NCBI RefSeq assembly: GCF_002577195.1
Contig: NZ_NULG01000020.1
Coordinates: 102,782 to 166,781, forward strand
Direction: 5' to 3'
Origin: Bacillus sp. AFS041924
Lineage (GTDB): Bacteria; Bacillota; Bacilli; Bacillales; Bacillaceae_G
Length of the DNA: 64,000 nt
Part shown: piece by piece, positions 7,531 through 16,990 of the stretch
Layout of the letters: each line of letters opens with the position of its first letter
Position numbering within the stretch: the stretch's first letter is position 1
Notes under the pieces: model-generated
What the model saw: only the letters and a program-made list of their open reading frames with translations
Told to the model about the DNA's origin: nothing
Database searches by the model: none
Program-made: the position numbers and the translations under genes

Positions 7531-8955
7531 TTAAAGTTTAATAGAGATTAGTTTCATTTCCGTCATCTCTTGAATTGCATATTTTATGCCTTCTCTTCCA
7601 TAACCGCTTTCTTTTACTCCACCATATGGCATTAAATCGACTCTGAATGTAGGGACATCATTTACTAGGACGCCACCAACATGTAATTTTTTAGTAGCAT
7701 ATAATGCTTTTTGTAGGTTGTCAGTATAAATACCTGCTTGTAATCCATAACGACTATTATTTACTTCATTTATTGCATCATCTAGATTTTCATATGAATT
7801 AATAACGACAACCGGACCAAATATTTCCTTACATGAAACTTCACTACTATTCTTTACGTTTGTTAATATAGTAGGTTTATAGAGGCGTTCATCTATTATT
7901 TCCCCTCCAGTTACAAGCACTGCTTCATCTTTCATTGCATGATTAACCCATTCATCTATTCTTGTAACATCTTTTTTAGAAATCAGTGCACTAATATCAG
8001 TTTGAAGGTCTAATGGCGACCCGATTTTTAATAATTCGGTAGCATGTTTCATCTTCTGTACGAATTCATTGTAAAAAGTATTATGAACAAAAATTCGTTG
8101 TAGAGATATACACACTTGGCCGTTATATATAAAGGCCCCCCATACACAACGATTGATTAATTCATCAGTTAGTTTAACCCCTTCATCGATGATCAATGCT
8201 GAGTTTGATCCTAGTTCCAATGTTACTTTTTTTAATCCTGCTTTGTTTTTTAATGAGATTCCTACTTCAGGGCTACCGGTAAACGTTATTGCGTTTACAT
8301 TTGGATGTTTTACTAAAGCATCTCCAATTTGAGAGCCCTTTCCAGTAATTAAATTAAAAGCACCTTTAGGTAAATCGGTTTTATCAATCATTTCAGCTAA
8401 AGCAATCGCCGAAAGTGGCGTTTGGCTAGCAGGTTTTAAAACGATTGTGTTTCCTGCAGCAATTGCTGGGCCAACTTTATGTGCAACTAAATTAAACGGG
8501 AAATTAAATGGAGTAATTGCACCGACTACACCAACTGGCTCTCGAACAGTGTACGTAACTCTACCTTCTCCACCAGGAACTGCATCAAGAGGTAGTGTCT
8601 CACCATACATTCTTTTCGCTTCTTCAGCGGCAATTTTATAAGTCGCAATTGTTCGATCTATTTCACCTAAAGCGGCTTTTAATGGCTTAGAAGCTTCTAA
8701 TGCTAAAATCCCAGCAAGCTGTGAACGATTTTCTTTAAATTGTTCAACTAATTGCTCTAAAATAACACTTCTTTCATATGAACTAAGTTTTTCCATTTTA
8801 TTTTTTGCGTTATTAGCAGCTACAATCGCTTCTTCTAAATCATCTTTCGTAGCCATCGGTATTTCGGCTAAAATTTCATCAGAATGCGGGGCAACCAGGT
8901 TTTCATGTTTTTCACCTTCAACCCATCTTCCATTTATATAAAATTGTTTTTTCAT
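7531..8955 (-). CDS. aldehyde dehydrogenase, probable succinate-semialdehyde dehydrogenase
   Basis: This NAD(P)+-dependent aldehyde dehydrogenase has 474 residues, a full-length family member. The cofactor-binding GNTIVLKPASQTPLSA, TFTGSPEVG, the general-base glutamate region TLELGSNSA and the catalytic Cys282 (NGQVCISLQRI) are all in place. It begins one base after the gabT stop codon, so the two genes form one operon. In that setting the likely role is oxidation of succinate semialdehyde to succinate in the GABA shunt. The sequence alone would also allow a lactaldehyde or glyceraldehyde-3-phosphate type substrate, so a gabD assignment is inferred from context. Confidence 0.78.
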   Translation of the reverse strand: MKKQFYINGRWVEGEKHENLVAPHSDEILAEIPMATKDDLEEAIVAANNAKNKMEKLSSYERSVILEQLVEQFKENRSQLAGILALEASKPLKAALGEIDRTIATYKIAAEEAKRMYGETLPLDAVPGGEGRVTYTVREPVGVVGAITPFNFPFNLVAHKVGPAIAAGNTIVLKPASQTPLSAIALAEMIDKTDLPKGAFNLITGKGSQIGDALVKHPNVNAITFTGSPEVGISLKNKAGLKKVTLELGSNSALIIDEGVKLTDELINRCVWGAFIYNGQVCISLQRIFVHNTFYNEFVQKMKHATELLKIGSPLDLQTDISALISKKDVTRIDEWVNHAMKDEAVLVTGGEIIDERLYKPTILTNVKNSSEVSCKEIFGPVVVINSYENLDDAINEVNNSRYGLQAGIYTDNLQKALYATKKLHVGGVLVNDVPTFRVDLMPYGGVKESGYGREGIKYAIQEMTEMKLISIKL

Positions 8956-8956
8956 T

Positions 8957-10321
8957 CTATTTCACCTCAGTTACAAGCTGACTAGCAACTTGGCTTATAG
9001 ATTGTTTTATAATATCTAGGCCCTCATTTAATTCTTCATCAGTAATAACTAAAGGAGTCAAGAACCGGAGCACATTACTATGAACACCTGCACTTAGAAC
9101 AATTACTCCATTTTCACAGCATTTCTTTGTTAAAGCAGCAACAAATTCTTTTGCTGGCTGACCAGAAGAAGGATTCGTAAATTCTACGCCTACCATAGCT
9201 CCAAGTCCTCTAATATCAGTAATAACCGAGATATCATTTTTCAGTTCATTAAAAAATGATTTAATTTTTTCTCCGATTGTTCTTGCTCGAATCCAAAGTT
9301 TTTCATTTTGAATTTTTTCAATCACTTCAAGCGCTGCTACACATCCTAATGGACTTCCACCATATGTTCCACCTAGTTCACCAGGTGATGCAGCATCCAT
9401 TATCTCAGATCGACCTGTCACAGCACTAATTGGTACCCCCGCTGCAATTGACTTTGACATTGTGATTAAATCTGGTTCAATTTCAAAATATGTCGAAGCA
9501 AATAATTCACCCGTTCGACCAAAACCTGTTTGTATTTCATCAGCTATAAACAAAATTCCATGTGACTTACATATTGTATATATTTCTTTGACAAATTTCT
9601 TTGGCGGAACAATAAACCCACCTTCACCTTGCACAGGCTCCATAATAACGGCAGCCACTTCCTCTGGTGAAACATCTGTTAATAGAAAATCCTTGAATTG
9701 AGAAATACAAAAATTAATATACTCATCTTCAGATAACTCGATTGGTCGATTTGATAAATAAGGGAATTTAGCTTTATACGTAGCAGGGGCAAATGGTCCC
9801 ATTTTATATTTATATGGTTTTACTTTACTTGTTAACGACATACCTAATAAAGTTCTTCCATGGAAGCCTCGCGTAAATGAAATTATTCCAGAACGCCCTG
9901 TGTACTTTCTAGCAATTTTAACAGCATTTTCAACTGCTTCAGCACCGCTATTTAATAGAATAGTTTTTTTAGGAAAATCCCCAGGTGTAATTTCAGTTAA
10001 TTTTTTAGCTAAGTCAATATAAGGTTTATACATTCCTACATGAAAGCAGGAGTGGATTAAACGTTCTGATTGATTTTTAATCGCTTGTACAACATTACTA
10101 GGAGTATGACCTACGTTTAAGGTGCCAATCGCTCCAGCAAAATCTAAAAATTTATTTCCATCTACATCCTCCACGATTGAGCCGTTCGCCTTTTCTACAA
10201 AAACAGGTGTATTATTTCCAACTCCATTCGGGACAAATTGACTACGTAATTCAATTAATTCTTTCCCTTTAGGTCCTGGAACTCCAGCTGAGACATTAAC
10301 AAACTTTCGATTATTGCTCAT
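8957..10321 (-). CDS. gabT: 4-aminobutyrate aminotransferase (class III)
   Basis: This PLP-dependent class III aminotransferase of 454 residues converts GABA and 2-oxoglutarate to succinate semialdehyde and glutamate. NSGAEAVENAVKIARKYTGR, FHGRTLLGMSLT, IMEPVQGEGGF and IADEIQTGFGRTGELFA are classic GabT blocks, and the PLP-binding lysine is Lys290 in TMSKSIAAGVP. The ATG has AAGGGAGAG ahead of it. It is the first gene of a two-gene operon with an aldehyde dehydrogenase. No gabR or sigma-54 activator lies next to it. Another omega-amino acid donor cannot be excluded. Confidence 0.88.
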   Translation of the reverse strand: MSNNRKFVNVSAGVPGPKGKELIELRSQFVPNGVGNNTPVFVEKANGSIVEDVDGNKFLDFAGAIGTLNVGHTPSNVVQAIKNQSERLIHSCFHVGMYKPYIDLAKKLTEITPGDFPKKTILLNSGAEAVENAVKIARKYTGRSGIISFTRGFHGRTLLGMSLTSKVKPYKYKMGPFAPATYKAKFPYLSNRPIELSEDEYINFCISQFKDFLLTDVSPEEVAAVIMEPVQGEGGFIVPPKKFVKEIYTICKSHGILFIADEIQTGFGRTGELFASTYFEIEPDLITMSKSIAAGVPISAVTGRSEIMDAASPGELGGTYGGSPLGCVAALEVIEKIQNEKLWIRARTIGEKIKSFFNELKNDISVITDIRGLGAMVGVEFTNPSSGQPAKEFVAALTKKCCENGVIVLSAGVHSNVLRFLTPLVITDEELNEGLDIIKQSISQVASQLVTEVK

Positions 10322-10458
10322 GTTAAGCTCTCCCTTTCAAAAAGTTTATTTCATTTACGGTCTATTAATTTACTAAAATTATTAGCTTCATTACTAATAT
10401 ACTCGCTTTTATCTATTTAAGAATGAAATAAAACTTTGCAACAAACTGTTCTTTTTCC

Positions 10459-10487
10459 AAGGGAAAAAGCCACTCAGGGAGAGCGGC
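10459..10487 (-). terminator. terminator of the SNF2 helicase gene
   Basis: On the minus strand GCCGCTC pairs with GAGTGGC (one G-U pair) across a five-base loop, followed by TTTTTCCC. It begins ten bases beyond the helicase stop codon. Confidence 0.7.
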
Positions 10488-10496
10488 AATTACTGC

Positions 10497-13400
10497 TTAA
10501 AACATTAATAACTCACGTAAGTCCTCTTCGGTTAAATTAAATGATTTATTTTCATTCGTTTCAACGATTTCTTCTATTAACTGTTTTTTCTTCTCTTGAA
10601 GTTCAATCATCTTATCTTCAATCGTTCCTTTAGCAATCAGTTTGATTACTTGAACATCATTCATTTGTCCAAACCGGTATGCTCGATCTGTAGCCTGGTT
10701 TTCAACTGCAGGATTCCACCAATTGTCATAAAGAATGACAGTATCTGCCCCCGTTAAGTTGAGTCCAACTCCTCCAGCCTTTAATGAAATTAAGAAGAAG
10801 TCATGTTCACCAGAATTAAATCTGTTGCAAATCGTTAATCGTTCGCTCGAAGGAGTTTGACCATCTAAATAGAAAAATTCCTCTCCCATTTTTGCTAACT
10901 CTCTACCAATTAAGTCAAGCATTTTAGTAAATTGAGAGAAAATCAATACCCTTCTACCAGCTAATTTTGAAGATTCGATTAACTGAAGTAGTTGTTCAAA
11001 CTTTGCAGAACTACCTTTGTATCCATCTATAAACAATGCAGGATGGCAACAAATTTGTCTTAAACGTGTTAATCCGGCTAAAATTTTAATATGATTTTTT
11101 CCCAATGTAAACTTATCTACCGCCAAATGCTTTAATGTATCATGACGTAATTTTGCTAAATAGGCAGCATATAATTTCTTTTGTTCCGGAAGAAGATCGA
11201 CGGATTCCTTCGATTCGATTTTTTCTGGAAGTTCTTTAAGAACATCTTCTTTTAATCTCCTTAACAAGAAAGGTCGGACTCTTTTAGCAATCGTTTTTCT
11301 TGTCAAATTACTATATTCCTTTAACCCTCCAAATAACTCTGGAAAAACCACATGATAAATTGCCCAAAGTTCCTCTAGTGAATTTTCAATTGGAGTTCCT
11401 GTTAATGCGAACCGCTGATCAGCGTTTATCCTTTTTACAACCCTAGCCGTTTGAGTAAAAGGATTTTTAAAATTCTGTGCCTCATCAAAAAAGACTGTGT
11501 GAAACTTTTGCTTTTCGTACCACTTAATATCATTTCTTAATAATGAATAGGATGTAATCAGTACATCAATACTTTCTATTTCTTTCTGTATTTTCAGTCT
11601 CTCATTTTTATTACCATCAATGACAATCGCCTGAATATCTGGTGTAAATTTAAATACTTCACTTAACCAGTTATATGTTAGTGCAGTTGGACATACAATC
11701 AGAATTGGTTCATTAGATGAACGGATTTCATTTAAAACTGATTGGATATAAGTAAGGCTTTGGATTGTTTTCCCTAGCCCCATATCATCCGCTAAAATTC
11801 CACCGAATCCGAATTTCGCTAAATTCTTCATCCATTTATACCCAAATATTTGGTAGTCTCTTAACATATTTTTCAATGCTTTAGGTACTTCAACTTCAGC
11901 TTCATTTGGATTTATTAAACTTTTATAAAAATGATTCAATCGATCTTCAATTTTAAATAAACTAGTTTCTTCAATAGAATCTAATAAATATAGTCCATTT
12001 TTTATCGGTAAATTTAATACACTTTCATAATCAAATTCCTGTGTAGGAACTGCATTTAAAAATCGCTTTATTTCTTGTAACTCTCTCGTTTCAAGTGAAA
12101 ACAAGGTGCCATCATTTAATCGATAAAATTTCCGTTTTTCTTTTAAAGCTAATAAAACCTCTTTAATTTGTTTCTCAGGAATATCTAATTCAAATTTAAA
12201 TTCCAACCAATTGTTTCGTTCTCTTTTTAAATTAACACGTATTTGAGGTTTCTTACTTTCTTTAAAAATTCTATTTCTAACTGCAGTCGTTGCATAAATT
12301 TTAGTTAGTTTTTCAAGTTTCGGAACTATATTTCTTAAAAACTCGTATTCGAGCTCTTCATTTTGTAAGAAATAACCACCTTCTGTTTTTGAAAAAGAAC
12401 TATCCTCCATTAATTGTAAAATTTCCAATTCTTTTTCTTCATCTCTAATTAATGTTTTACTAAGTTGGAGTTCTCTTTTATCTAGTGGATTAATCATGAT
12501 GCGATTATAATGAAATTCAAGTCCTGCAAGTAATTTATTTTTTATTCGATCTAAATATAGCTTTGCGGTTAGAGGAGTATTTGAATATTGTACTGATAAT
12601 ATTTTAGGTATTTGTACTTTACCAAGTCTTTTTAGTCCTGGAATTACATTTTCAACGTAAAGATGGATTTGATCTGTTGAAATACTTATTTTTTCAGAGT
12701 CTGAATGATGATAAATATACTTTAATTCAATAAGACGATTAAAATCCTCTATTTCTAATTTGAATAGTTTCCCACGATATAAAACAGAAGAATAGGCTTC
12801 AAATATCGTTAATCGGTCGAGTCCCTTTGCAGTTAATAAGTACTGTTCTTTTAAATACTCTATTTCAAATTCCAATGGTAATTGTTCTTCGGTAAATGAA
12901 ATTCCATTAAATGTAATACCATTTTCAATTATTTTGACGTTTTCAGTAACAGTTAGTAAATTAATCAATTGACTCCAAATGGATGGTGAAATGAATAAAT
13001 ATTCATTTTTCACGTTTGAAGTAACGCTATACATTTTTTCATCATCTAGTAACTTTATTAAAAGTTCCCAAATACGATTAATTTCATTTTGGACGCAATG
13101 TATGTTAGGGTCAAAAATAAATTCTGCTGCTATTTTACTCGGTTTTCCTTCTTTTACGTCCATTAAAAACTTACGTAAATTCTCAACTTTATTCCTGCCA
13201 AAATTCATTCCGATTCCAAGCATTTTATATTCATCATTCAATTCAACTACTTCGCAAATAAACTCGAAATCAATTAATTGGCGATTGTCAAAATGCCTTA
13301 TTTGAGCACTTTTACGGAATGTTGTTTTTTCATGAAATAGCTCTAATATTCCATTTGATGTATTCGGTTTAGAATTTTTTCTAAAAACAGCTAGATCCGA

Positions 13401-13697
13401 CGTAAATTCATCTTTTTTCTGACGCTCATAAATTGAAATTAAAACAGCTGCTATATGCTGACATTCTGTTTTAATAGAGGCTAGTTTGGGACAAGTGCAA
13501 TTGGAATAAAATTCACCATTTTCTTCTTTAATGATATGAACAGTAAAATCTTCACTTCCAATAACTGTTGCTGTACAAGCATTTTCATTATTCTTTTGGA
13601 AAATTACTTTATTTGCGCGATAAAAAGAGTCTCCCCTTTTGAAGGAGACTGTACCGCAGCGTTCTTTTATGATTTTATGATTTAATTTTATATCCAA
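10497..13697 (-). CDS. SNF2-family DEAD/DEAH helicase with SWIM zinc finger
   Basis: This large Swi2/Snf2-type ATPase of 1066 residues translocates on or remodels nucleic acid-protein complexes. The N-terminal SWIM zinc finger is complete (Cys67, Cys69, Cys79, His81). A long bacterial SNF2-associated region covers about 120-560. The ATPase core follows, with Walker A DDMGLGKTIQS near 640, DEAQNFKN near 735 and LTGTPIENS, then helicase lobe 2 with LISLKAGGVGLNLT and YDNWWNPAVENQATDRAYR. The start is a TTG at 13697 with AAGGAGC upstream. It resembles B. subtilis YwqA but is longer. It is monocistronic. No methylase or nuclease gene is adjacent, so a DISARM-like defence role is not supported. 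Confidence 0.88.
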   Translation of the reverse strand: MDIKLNHKIIKERCGTVSFKRGDSFYRANKVIFQKNNENACTATVIGSEDFTVHIIKEENGEFYSNCTCPKLASIKTECQHIAAVLISIYERQKKDEFTSDLAVFRKNSKPNTSNGILELFHEKTTFRKSAQIRHFDNRQLIDFEFICEVVELNDEYKMLGIGMNFGRNKVENLRKFLMDVKEGKPSKIAAEFIFDPNIHCVQNEINRIWELLIKLLDDEKMYSVTSNVKNEYLFISPSIWSQLINLLTVTENVKIIENGITFNGISFTEEQLPLEFEIEYLKEQYLLTAKGLDRLTIFEAYSSVLYRGKLFKLEIEDFNRLIELKYIYHHSDSEKISISTDQIHLYVENVIPGLKRLGKVQIPKILSVQYSNTPLTAKLYLDRIKNKLLAGLEFHYNRIMINPLDKRELQLSKTLIRDEEKELEILQLMEDSSFSKTEGGYFLQNEELEYEFLRNIVPKLEKLTKIYATTAVRNRIFKESKKPQIRVNLKRERNNWLEFKFELDIPEKQIKEVLLALKEKRKFYRLNDGTLFSLETRELQEIKRFLNAVPTQEFDYESVLNLPIKNGLYLLDSIEETSLFKIEDRLNHFYKSLINPNEAEVEVPKALKNMLRDYQIFGYKWMKNLAKFGFGGILADDMGLGKTIQSLTYIQSVLNEIRSSNEPILIVCPTALTYNWLSEVFKFTPDIQAIVIDGNKNERLKIQKEIESIDVLITSYSLLRNDIKWYEKQKFHTVFFDEAQNFKNPFTQTARVVKRINADQRFALTGTPIENSLEELWAIYHVVFPELFGGLKEYSNLTRKTIAKRVRPFLLRRLKEDVLKELPEKIESKESVDLLPEQKKLYAAYLAKLRHDTLKHLAVDKFTLGKNHIKILAGLTRLRQICCHPALFIDGYKGSSAKFEQLLQLIESSKLAGRRVLIFSQFTKMLDLIGRELAKMGEEFFYLDGQTPSSERLTICNRFNSGEHDFFLISLKAGGVGLNLTGADTVILYDNWWNPAVENQATDRAYRFGQMNDVQVIKLIAKGTIEDKMIELQEKKKQLIEEIVETNENKSFNLTEEDLRELLMF

Positions 13698-13786
13698 CTA
13701 ACTGCTCCTTCCTAAATAAAACTTCCCTACTATTTTACCATTAATTATAGATTAATCTAAAAAATTGCTTCACATCTTAATTTAAC

Positions 13787-13815
13787 TAAAAAAGAAGCCA
13801 TTGGCTTCTTTTTTG
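13787..13815 (-). terminator. terminator of the liaFSR operon
   Basis: A symmetric hairpin, AAAAAAGAAGCC with GGCTTCTTTTTT, lies eight bases after the liaR stop codon. Confidence 0.85.
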
Positions 13816-13822
13816 AATTGAT

Positions 13823-14461
13823 TTATTTTTGTTCGACAATCCCGTGTCTAAAAGCATAAATCACGGCTTGAGTTCGGTCTCCTACTTCTAATTTTGTTAA
13901 AATATTACTCACATGCGTTTTTACTGTTTTTAATGATACAAATAATGCATCGGCAATTTCTTGATTCGACTTCCCTTCTGTCATTAAGTGAAGTACTTCT
14001 TGTTCTCTTGCTGTTAAATCATCATGTAATTCACGTTGTACAGATTTTCTCATTCTGTTCATCATTTTACCAGTAACGACAGGCTCTAAAACTGAACCAC
14101 CACTATTTGTTGTACGAATCGCATTGGCGATATCACTAGCTCTAGATGTTTTAAGCATATAGCTAATTGCGCCTGCATCAATTGCTGGATAAACATTTTC
14201 ATCATCAATAAAGCTTGTGACAATAATAATCTTTGCCTCTGGCCATTGCGAAATAATTTGTTTAGTCGCTTCAATACCATCCATTACTTCCATAACTAAG
14301 TCCATTAAAACAATATCAGGGCGTTTTTCTAACACAAGTTGAACGCCTTCTTTTCCATTGCTTGCTTGACCAACCACTTCAATATCAGATTGGGTACTTA
14401 AATATGTAGAAACACCCATACGGACCATTTCATGATCATCTACTAAAACAACTTTAATCAT
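13823..14461 (-). CDS. liaR: response regulator LiaR (NarL/FixJ family)
   Basis: This is the output regulator of the LiaFSR cell-envelope stress system, 212 residues. The receiver domain has the phosphoacceptor Asp54 in DIVLMDLVM, with VDDHE at the acidic pocket and a conserved K in MLKTSRASD. The LuxR-type helix-turn-helix is at about 148-205 ([35 protein letters not shown]). It ends the operon liaF-liaS-liaR, 11 bases after liaS. In B. subtilis LiaR activates liaIH and its own operon when lipid II cycle antibiotics are present; no liaIH is found in this window. Confidence 0.9.
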   Translation of the reverse strand: MIKVVLVDDHEMVRMGVSTYLSTQSDIEVVGQASNGKEGVQLVLEKRPDIVLMDLVMEVMDGIEATKQIISQWPEAKIIIVTSFIDDENVYPAIDAGAISYMLKTSRASDIANAIRTTNSGGSVLEPVVTGKMMNRMRKSVQRELHDDLTAREQEVLHLMTEGKSNQEIADALFVSLKTVKTHVSNILTKLEVGDRTQAVIYAFRHGIVEQK

Positions 14462-14472
14462 AGCTCACACCT

Positions 14473-15489
14473 CTATTCAATTACCGGAACTTTTACTTCA
14501 ATCTGGGTTCCTTTATTTGGAATACTTACTATTTTTGCCGTTCCACCAATTTCTAATGAACGTTCACTTATTGATTGCAATCCATACGAACCAGTTTTGC
14601 GGTTCTCGACATCAAAACCAATACCATCATCAATCATTCGAACTAAGACAAAATCTTCAATTTTTCGAATTCGAATTTCAAAAGATTTTGCATTTGCATG
14701 CCTTAAAGTATTTGATAATGCCTCTTGAATAATCCTAAATACATGATCTTCTACACCTTTTGAAAGTGAAATATCGTCGATTTTCCATTTTAATTGAAGA
14801 GCTTGACGATTCGTTAATTCAGTTAGAAGCTTTTCAACACCTTCTTTTAAGCTTTTACCTTCTAACTGAACTGGTCTTAAATGTAATAAAAGTGCACGCA
14901 TTTCTGATTGAGCATTAATCGCCATTTTTTCAATATACTGTAATTGTTCTTGAAAAGTAGTTTCACCGAGTTCATTTATGGCAGAAATCATCATTGAGAT
15001 TGCAAATAATTGCTGGCTAACGGAGTCATGTAGTTCTCTAGCAAGTCTATGTCGCTCTTTCGTTACAACATCTTCAATTGTTTGAGATTCGATCAGTTTC
15101 TTTTCATCGACTAATTTTTGAACTGTCTTTCTTGATTCTTCAATTTGTTTTGAAATTTTTTTAAGCTGTAATTCGATTTCGTTATCAATTGACCGAATTG
15201 AATCCTCTGATTCTTTATGATATAGTCCATTTTCTGCCTTTACTATTCCTTGCAATAACGCTTTTTCATTATGACGAATAGTGCTAAGAACAGCTGTACT
15301 AAAAACAATTGAAATAATTAAAATTGCTACAAATATAATTAATATTAATGGAAAATTACCAATTTTATACAAAATTAATTTATCAAGTAACGTGTGATCT
15401 ATGAAATAATAAACAATTCCACAAATTAAAATACTTGATGTAAATGCGGCAAGACAAATTGATAAAAAGATACCCTTATCGATTTTCAT
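14473..15489 (-). CDS. liaS: sensor histidine kinase LiaS
   Basis: This membrane histidine kinase of the HisKA_3 family has 338 residues. Two N-terminal membrane helices (about 9-30 and 47-70) flank a very short extracytoplasmic loop, the hallmark of an intramembrane-sensing kinase. The phosphoacceptor is His154 in RELHDSVSQQ, and the HATPase domain has DHVFRIIQEALSNTLRHA and DDGIGFD...GSYGLQSISER. The ATG overlaps the liaF stop codon (ATGA), so translation is coupled. It should phosphorylate LiaR and be inhibited by LiaF. Confidence 0.9.
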   Translation of the reverse strand: MKIDKGIFLSICLAAFTSSILICGIVYYFIDHTLLDKLILYKIGNFPLILIIFVAILIISIVFSTAVLSTIRHNEKALLQGIVKAENGLYHKESEDSIRSIDNEIELQLKKISKQIEESRKTVQKLVDEKKLIESQTIEDVVTKERHRLARELHDSVSQQLFAISMMISAINELGETTFQEQLQYIEKMAINAQSEMRALLLHLRPVQLEGKSLKEGVEKLLTELTNRQALQLKWKIDDISLSKGVEDHVFRIIQEALSNTLRHANAKSFEIRIRKIEDFVLVRMIDDGIGFDVENRKTGSYGLQSISERSLEIGGTAKIVSIPNKGTQIEVKVPVIE

Positions 15490-16223
15490 TTGTTTGTCAC
15501 CTCTATATTTCCAATCGCTAAAGAAGTAACAATTTTCAACTTTCTTGAAGCTTCTTTATAATCATTAGAAGTGAACTTACAATTTTTGTTAAACCCGTTT
15601 AATTTATTTTTAAGAATATTTACTTTGCCAAATAAAGTAGAATGTTGTATTGACACTTCTAAGTCATACGGTACATACAAAGTTATATTACCGATGATTC
15701 CATTTAAGACTAACACCGTCTCTCCTTCAGGAATAAATGAATCTGTGAGATCGATTATGACGTCTCCAATTCCAAAGTAATAATCTACATCTTCTAATTC
15801 AAATGAATCATTTTTTAAATGGATATTTGTAAAAAATCGATTTAAAATGATAGATTTTGTTTCAAAGACACCTGTATTTGTTGATTCAACAATGTTTGGA
15901 ACAATTACACTTTCATTAGATTTCGAATTGACGAATATTAAATATCCAACATAGATTACGATAAATGATAGAACACCTAGAATCGATTTTAATTGAAATA
16001 CGTTACTGATGAATAAAATGATACCACCAAAGAACGCGATATTTGCAGAAGTAGATGGGTAAACTTTACGTTTTTTTGCCCCATATTGAAATAAGTAAAT
16101 GCCTACTCCAGCTGCGATAATTGCAAAAGGATTGTAAAATAAATCAAATAATAACCCTATGCCTGCAATTATGAATAATAATCCGGTTAGTTCATTGCTA
16201 GACAGTCGTCTAAAACGCTTCAT
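15486..16223 (-). CDS. liaF: LiaF, membrane inhibitor of LiaS
   Basis: This is the negative regulator of the LiaRS pair, 245 residues. The N-terminal third has three or four hydrophobic helices (about 13-50 and 62-100). The C-terminal soluble domain (about 130-245) has the beta-strand-rich LiaF/DUF2154 pattern, with FGIGDVIIDL, GETVLVLNGIIGNITLYVPY and FGKVNIL. AGAGGAGAG precedes the ATG. It is the first gene of liaFSR. In B. subtilis the order is liaIHGFSR; here liaI, liaH and liaG are absent upstream and replaced by repeat-rich intergenic DNA. Confidence 0.88.
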   Translation of the reverse strand: MKRFRRLSSNELTGLLFIIAGIGLLFDLFYNPFAIIAAGVGIYLFQYGAKKRKVYPSTSANIAFFGGIILFISNVFQLKSILGVLSFIVIYVGYLIFVNSKSNESVIVPNIVESTNTGVFETKSIILNRFFTNIHLKNDSFELEDVDYYFGIGDVIIDLTDSFIPEGETVLVLNGIIGNITLYVPYDLEVSIQHSTLFGKVNILKNKLNGFNKNCKFTSNDYKEASRKLKIVTSLAIGNIEVTNK

Positions 16224-16410
16224 ATAGCTCTCCTCTATTCACTAAACTAGCTTGTTAATAGCAATTGAAAGCTTTTGTTATTAACTATTCTACTATGTAG
16301 TTTATCTATTTTTTATTAGTTTTGATACAAACTTAAGTATTGACTTATCTCAGTCTTAGGACTGATATTCTATTTTTAAATATGTAATTTTATTTTTTAT
16401 TAAGTATATG
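16224..16410. other. liaFSR upstream region
   Basis: This AT-rich DNA of about 190 bases between the liaF start and the repeat element at 16411 should contain the liaFSR promoter. No liaI/liaH-like reading frame and no clear LiaR box were recognised. Confidence 0.35.
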
Positions 16411-16745
16411 AAGTTGATTTCCGCTACAGGATGCTTGCTTGAGGCCACTGAAAAAGTAAATTTTAATCAAAATTTACTTTTTATGAAAAATCAATTCCCA
16501 TAAAAACCTTGATTTATATAGCTAAAGTGGGAATGATACAATACTTTTTAACCCAATATAGAGACAAAAGTGGGGATGGAGATTTTTTGAAATCGGACTT
16601 TTTCAAAAATCATAGGGTTTTTCAGTGGCTTCGCTCGCTTTCCGTGGGGCGTGCGCTGAGCCTCCTCGTCGCGTTCGCTCCTGTGGGGTCTCACCTATCC
16701 CGCTATTCCCACAGGAGTCTTCTCATCATCTGCTCCAATCAACTT
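16411..16745. repeat. Bacillus-type intergenic repeat interrupted by an inverted-repeat insertion
   Basis: The outer parts resemble a repeat I recall from many Bacillus intergenic regions: TTGATTTCCGCT...GCTTGCTT at 16414-16440, and CTCGCTTTCCG...GTGGGGTCTCACC...CCACAGGAGTCTT...CTCCAATCAACT to 16745. The GC content is visibly higher than in the surroundings. The two parts are separated by a segment with perfect 12-bp inverted ends (16444-16455 and 16618-16629), annotated separately. No protein is encoded; a reading frame at 16509-16760 is a by-product. Confidence 0.6.
16444..16629. mobile_element. ~186-bp insertion with 12-bp terminal inverted repeats (IS remnant or MITE-like)
   Basis: GCCACTGAAAAA at 16444-16455 is the exact reverse complement of TTTTTCAGTGGC at 16618-16629. 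Between them lies AT-rich DNA with no transposase, including a perfect 14-bp hairpin (16451-16464 with 16469-16482). The insertion splits the surrounding intergenic repeat. I infer an internally deleted insertion sequence or a miniature element. A target duplication could not be proven. Confidence 0.45.
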
Positions 16746-16887
16746 TATTCAACATATTGAAATAAACTTTTAATTTCGAAAAAATGTTTATGAATAAAAT
16801 GATATTACCTTTTACATATTTGATCAATGGAATTAACTAAAAAATGGAAAACAGCATTTGTAAATTTGTTTTTGATTTCAGCCTTAA

Positions 16888-16940
16888 AATAAAAAAAACA
16901 AAACGCAAGAATGTTGATTTAACAGCATTCTTGCGTTTAT
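16888..16940 (-). terminator. terminator of rsgA
   Basis: A 13-bp stem, AAACGCAAGAATG with its complement, is followed on the minus strand by TGTTTTTTTT. It lies about 50 bases after the rsgA stop codon. Confidence 0.85.
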
Positions 16941-16990
16941 AATTTGACTTTTTTTAATCAAACAGGGCTTTTGGGTCAGCCTCTTCCCTT

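Noticed and set aside
10322-10458. Sigma-54 promoter ahead of gabT
   Set aside because: No TGGCAC-N5-TTGC match was found and no enhancer-binding activator gene is adjacent.
10497-13697. Defence-system helicase (DISARM-like)
   Set aside because: The SNF2 protein is single, with no methylase, nuclease or other defence genes nearby, and matches the housekeeping SWIM/SNF2 class of Bacilli.
16509-16760. 83-codon plus-strand reading frame
   Set aside because: It runs across the inverted-repeat insertion and the intergenic repeat, lacks a ribosome binding site and has no recognisable product.
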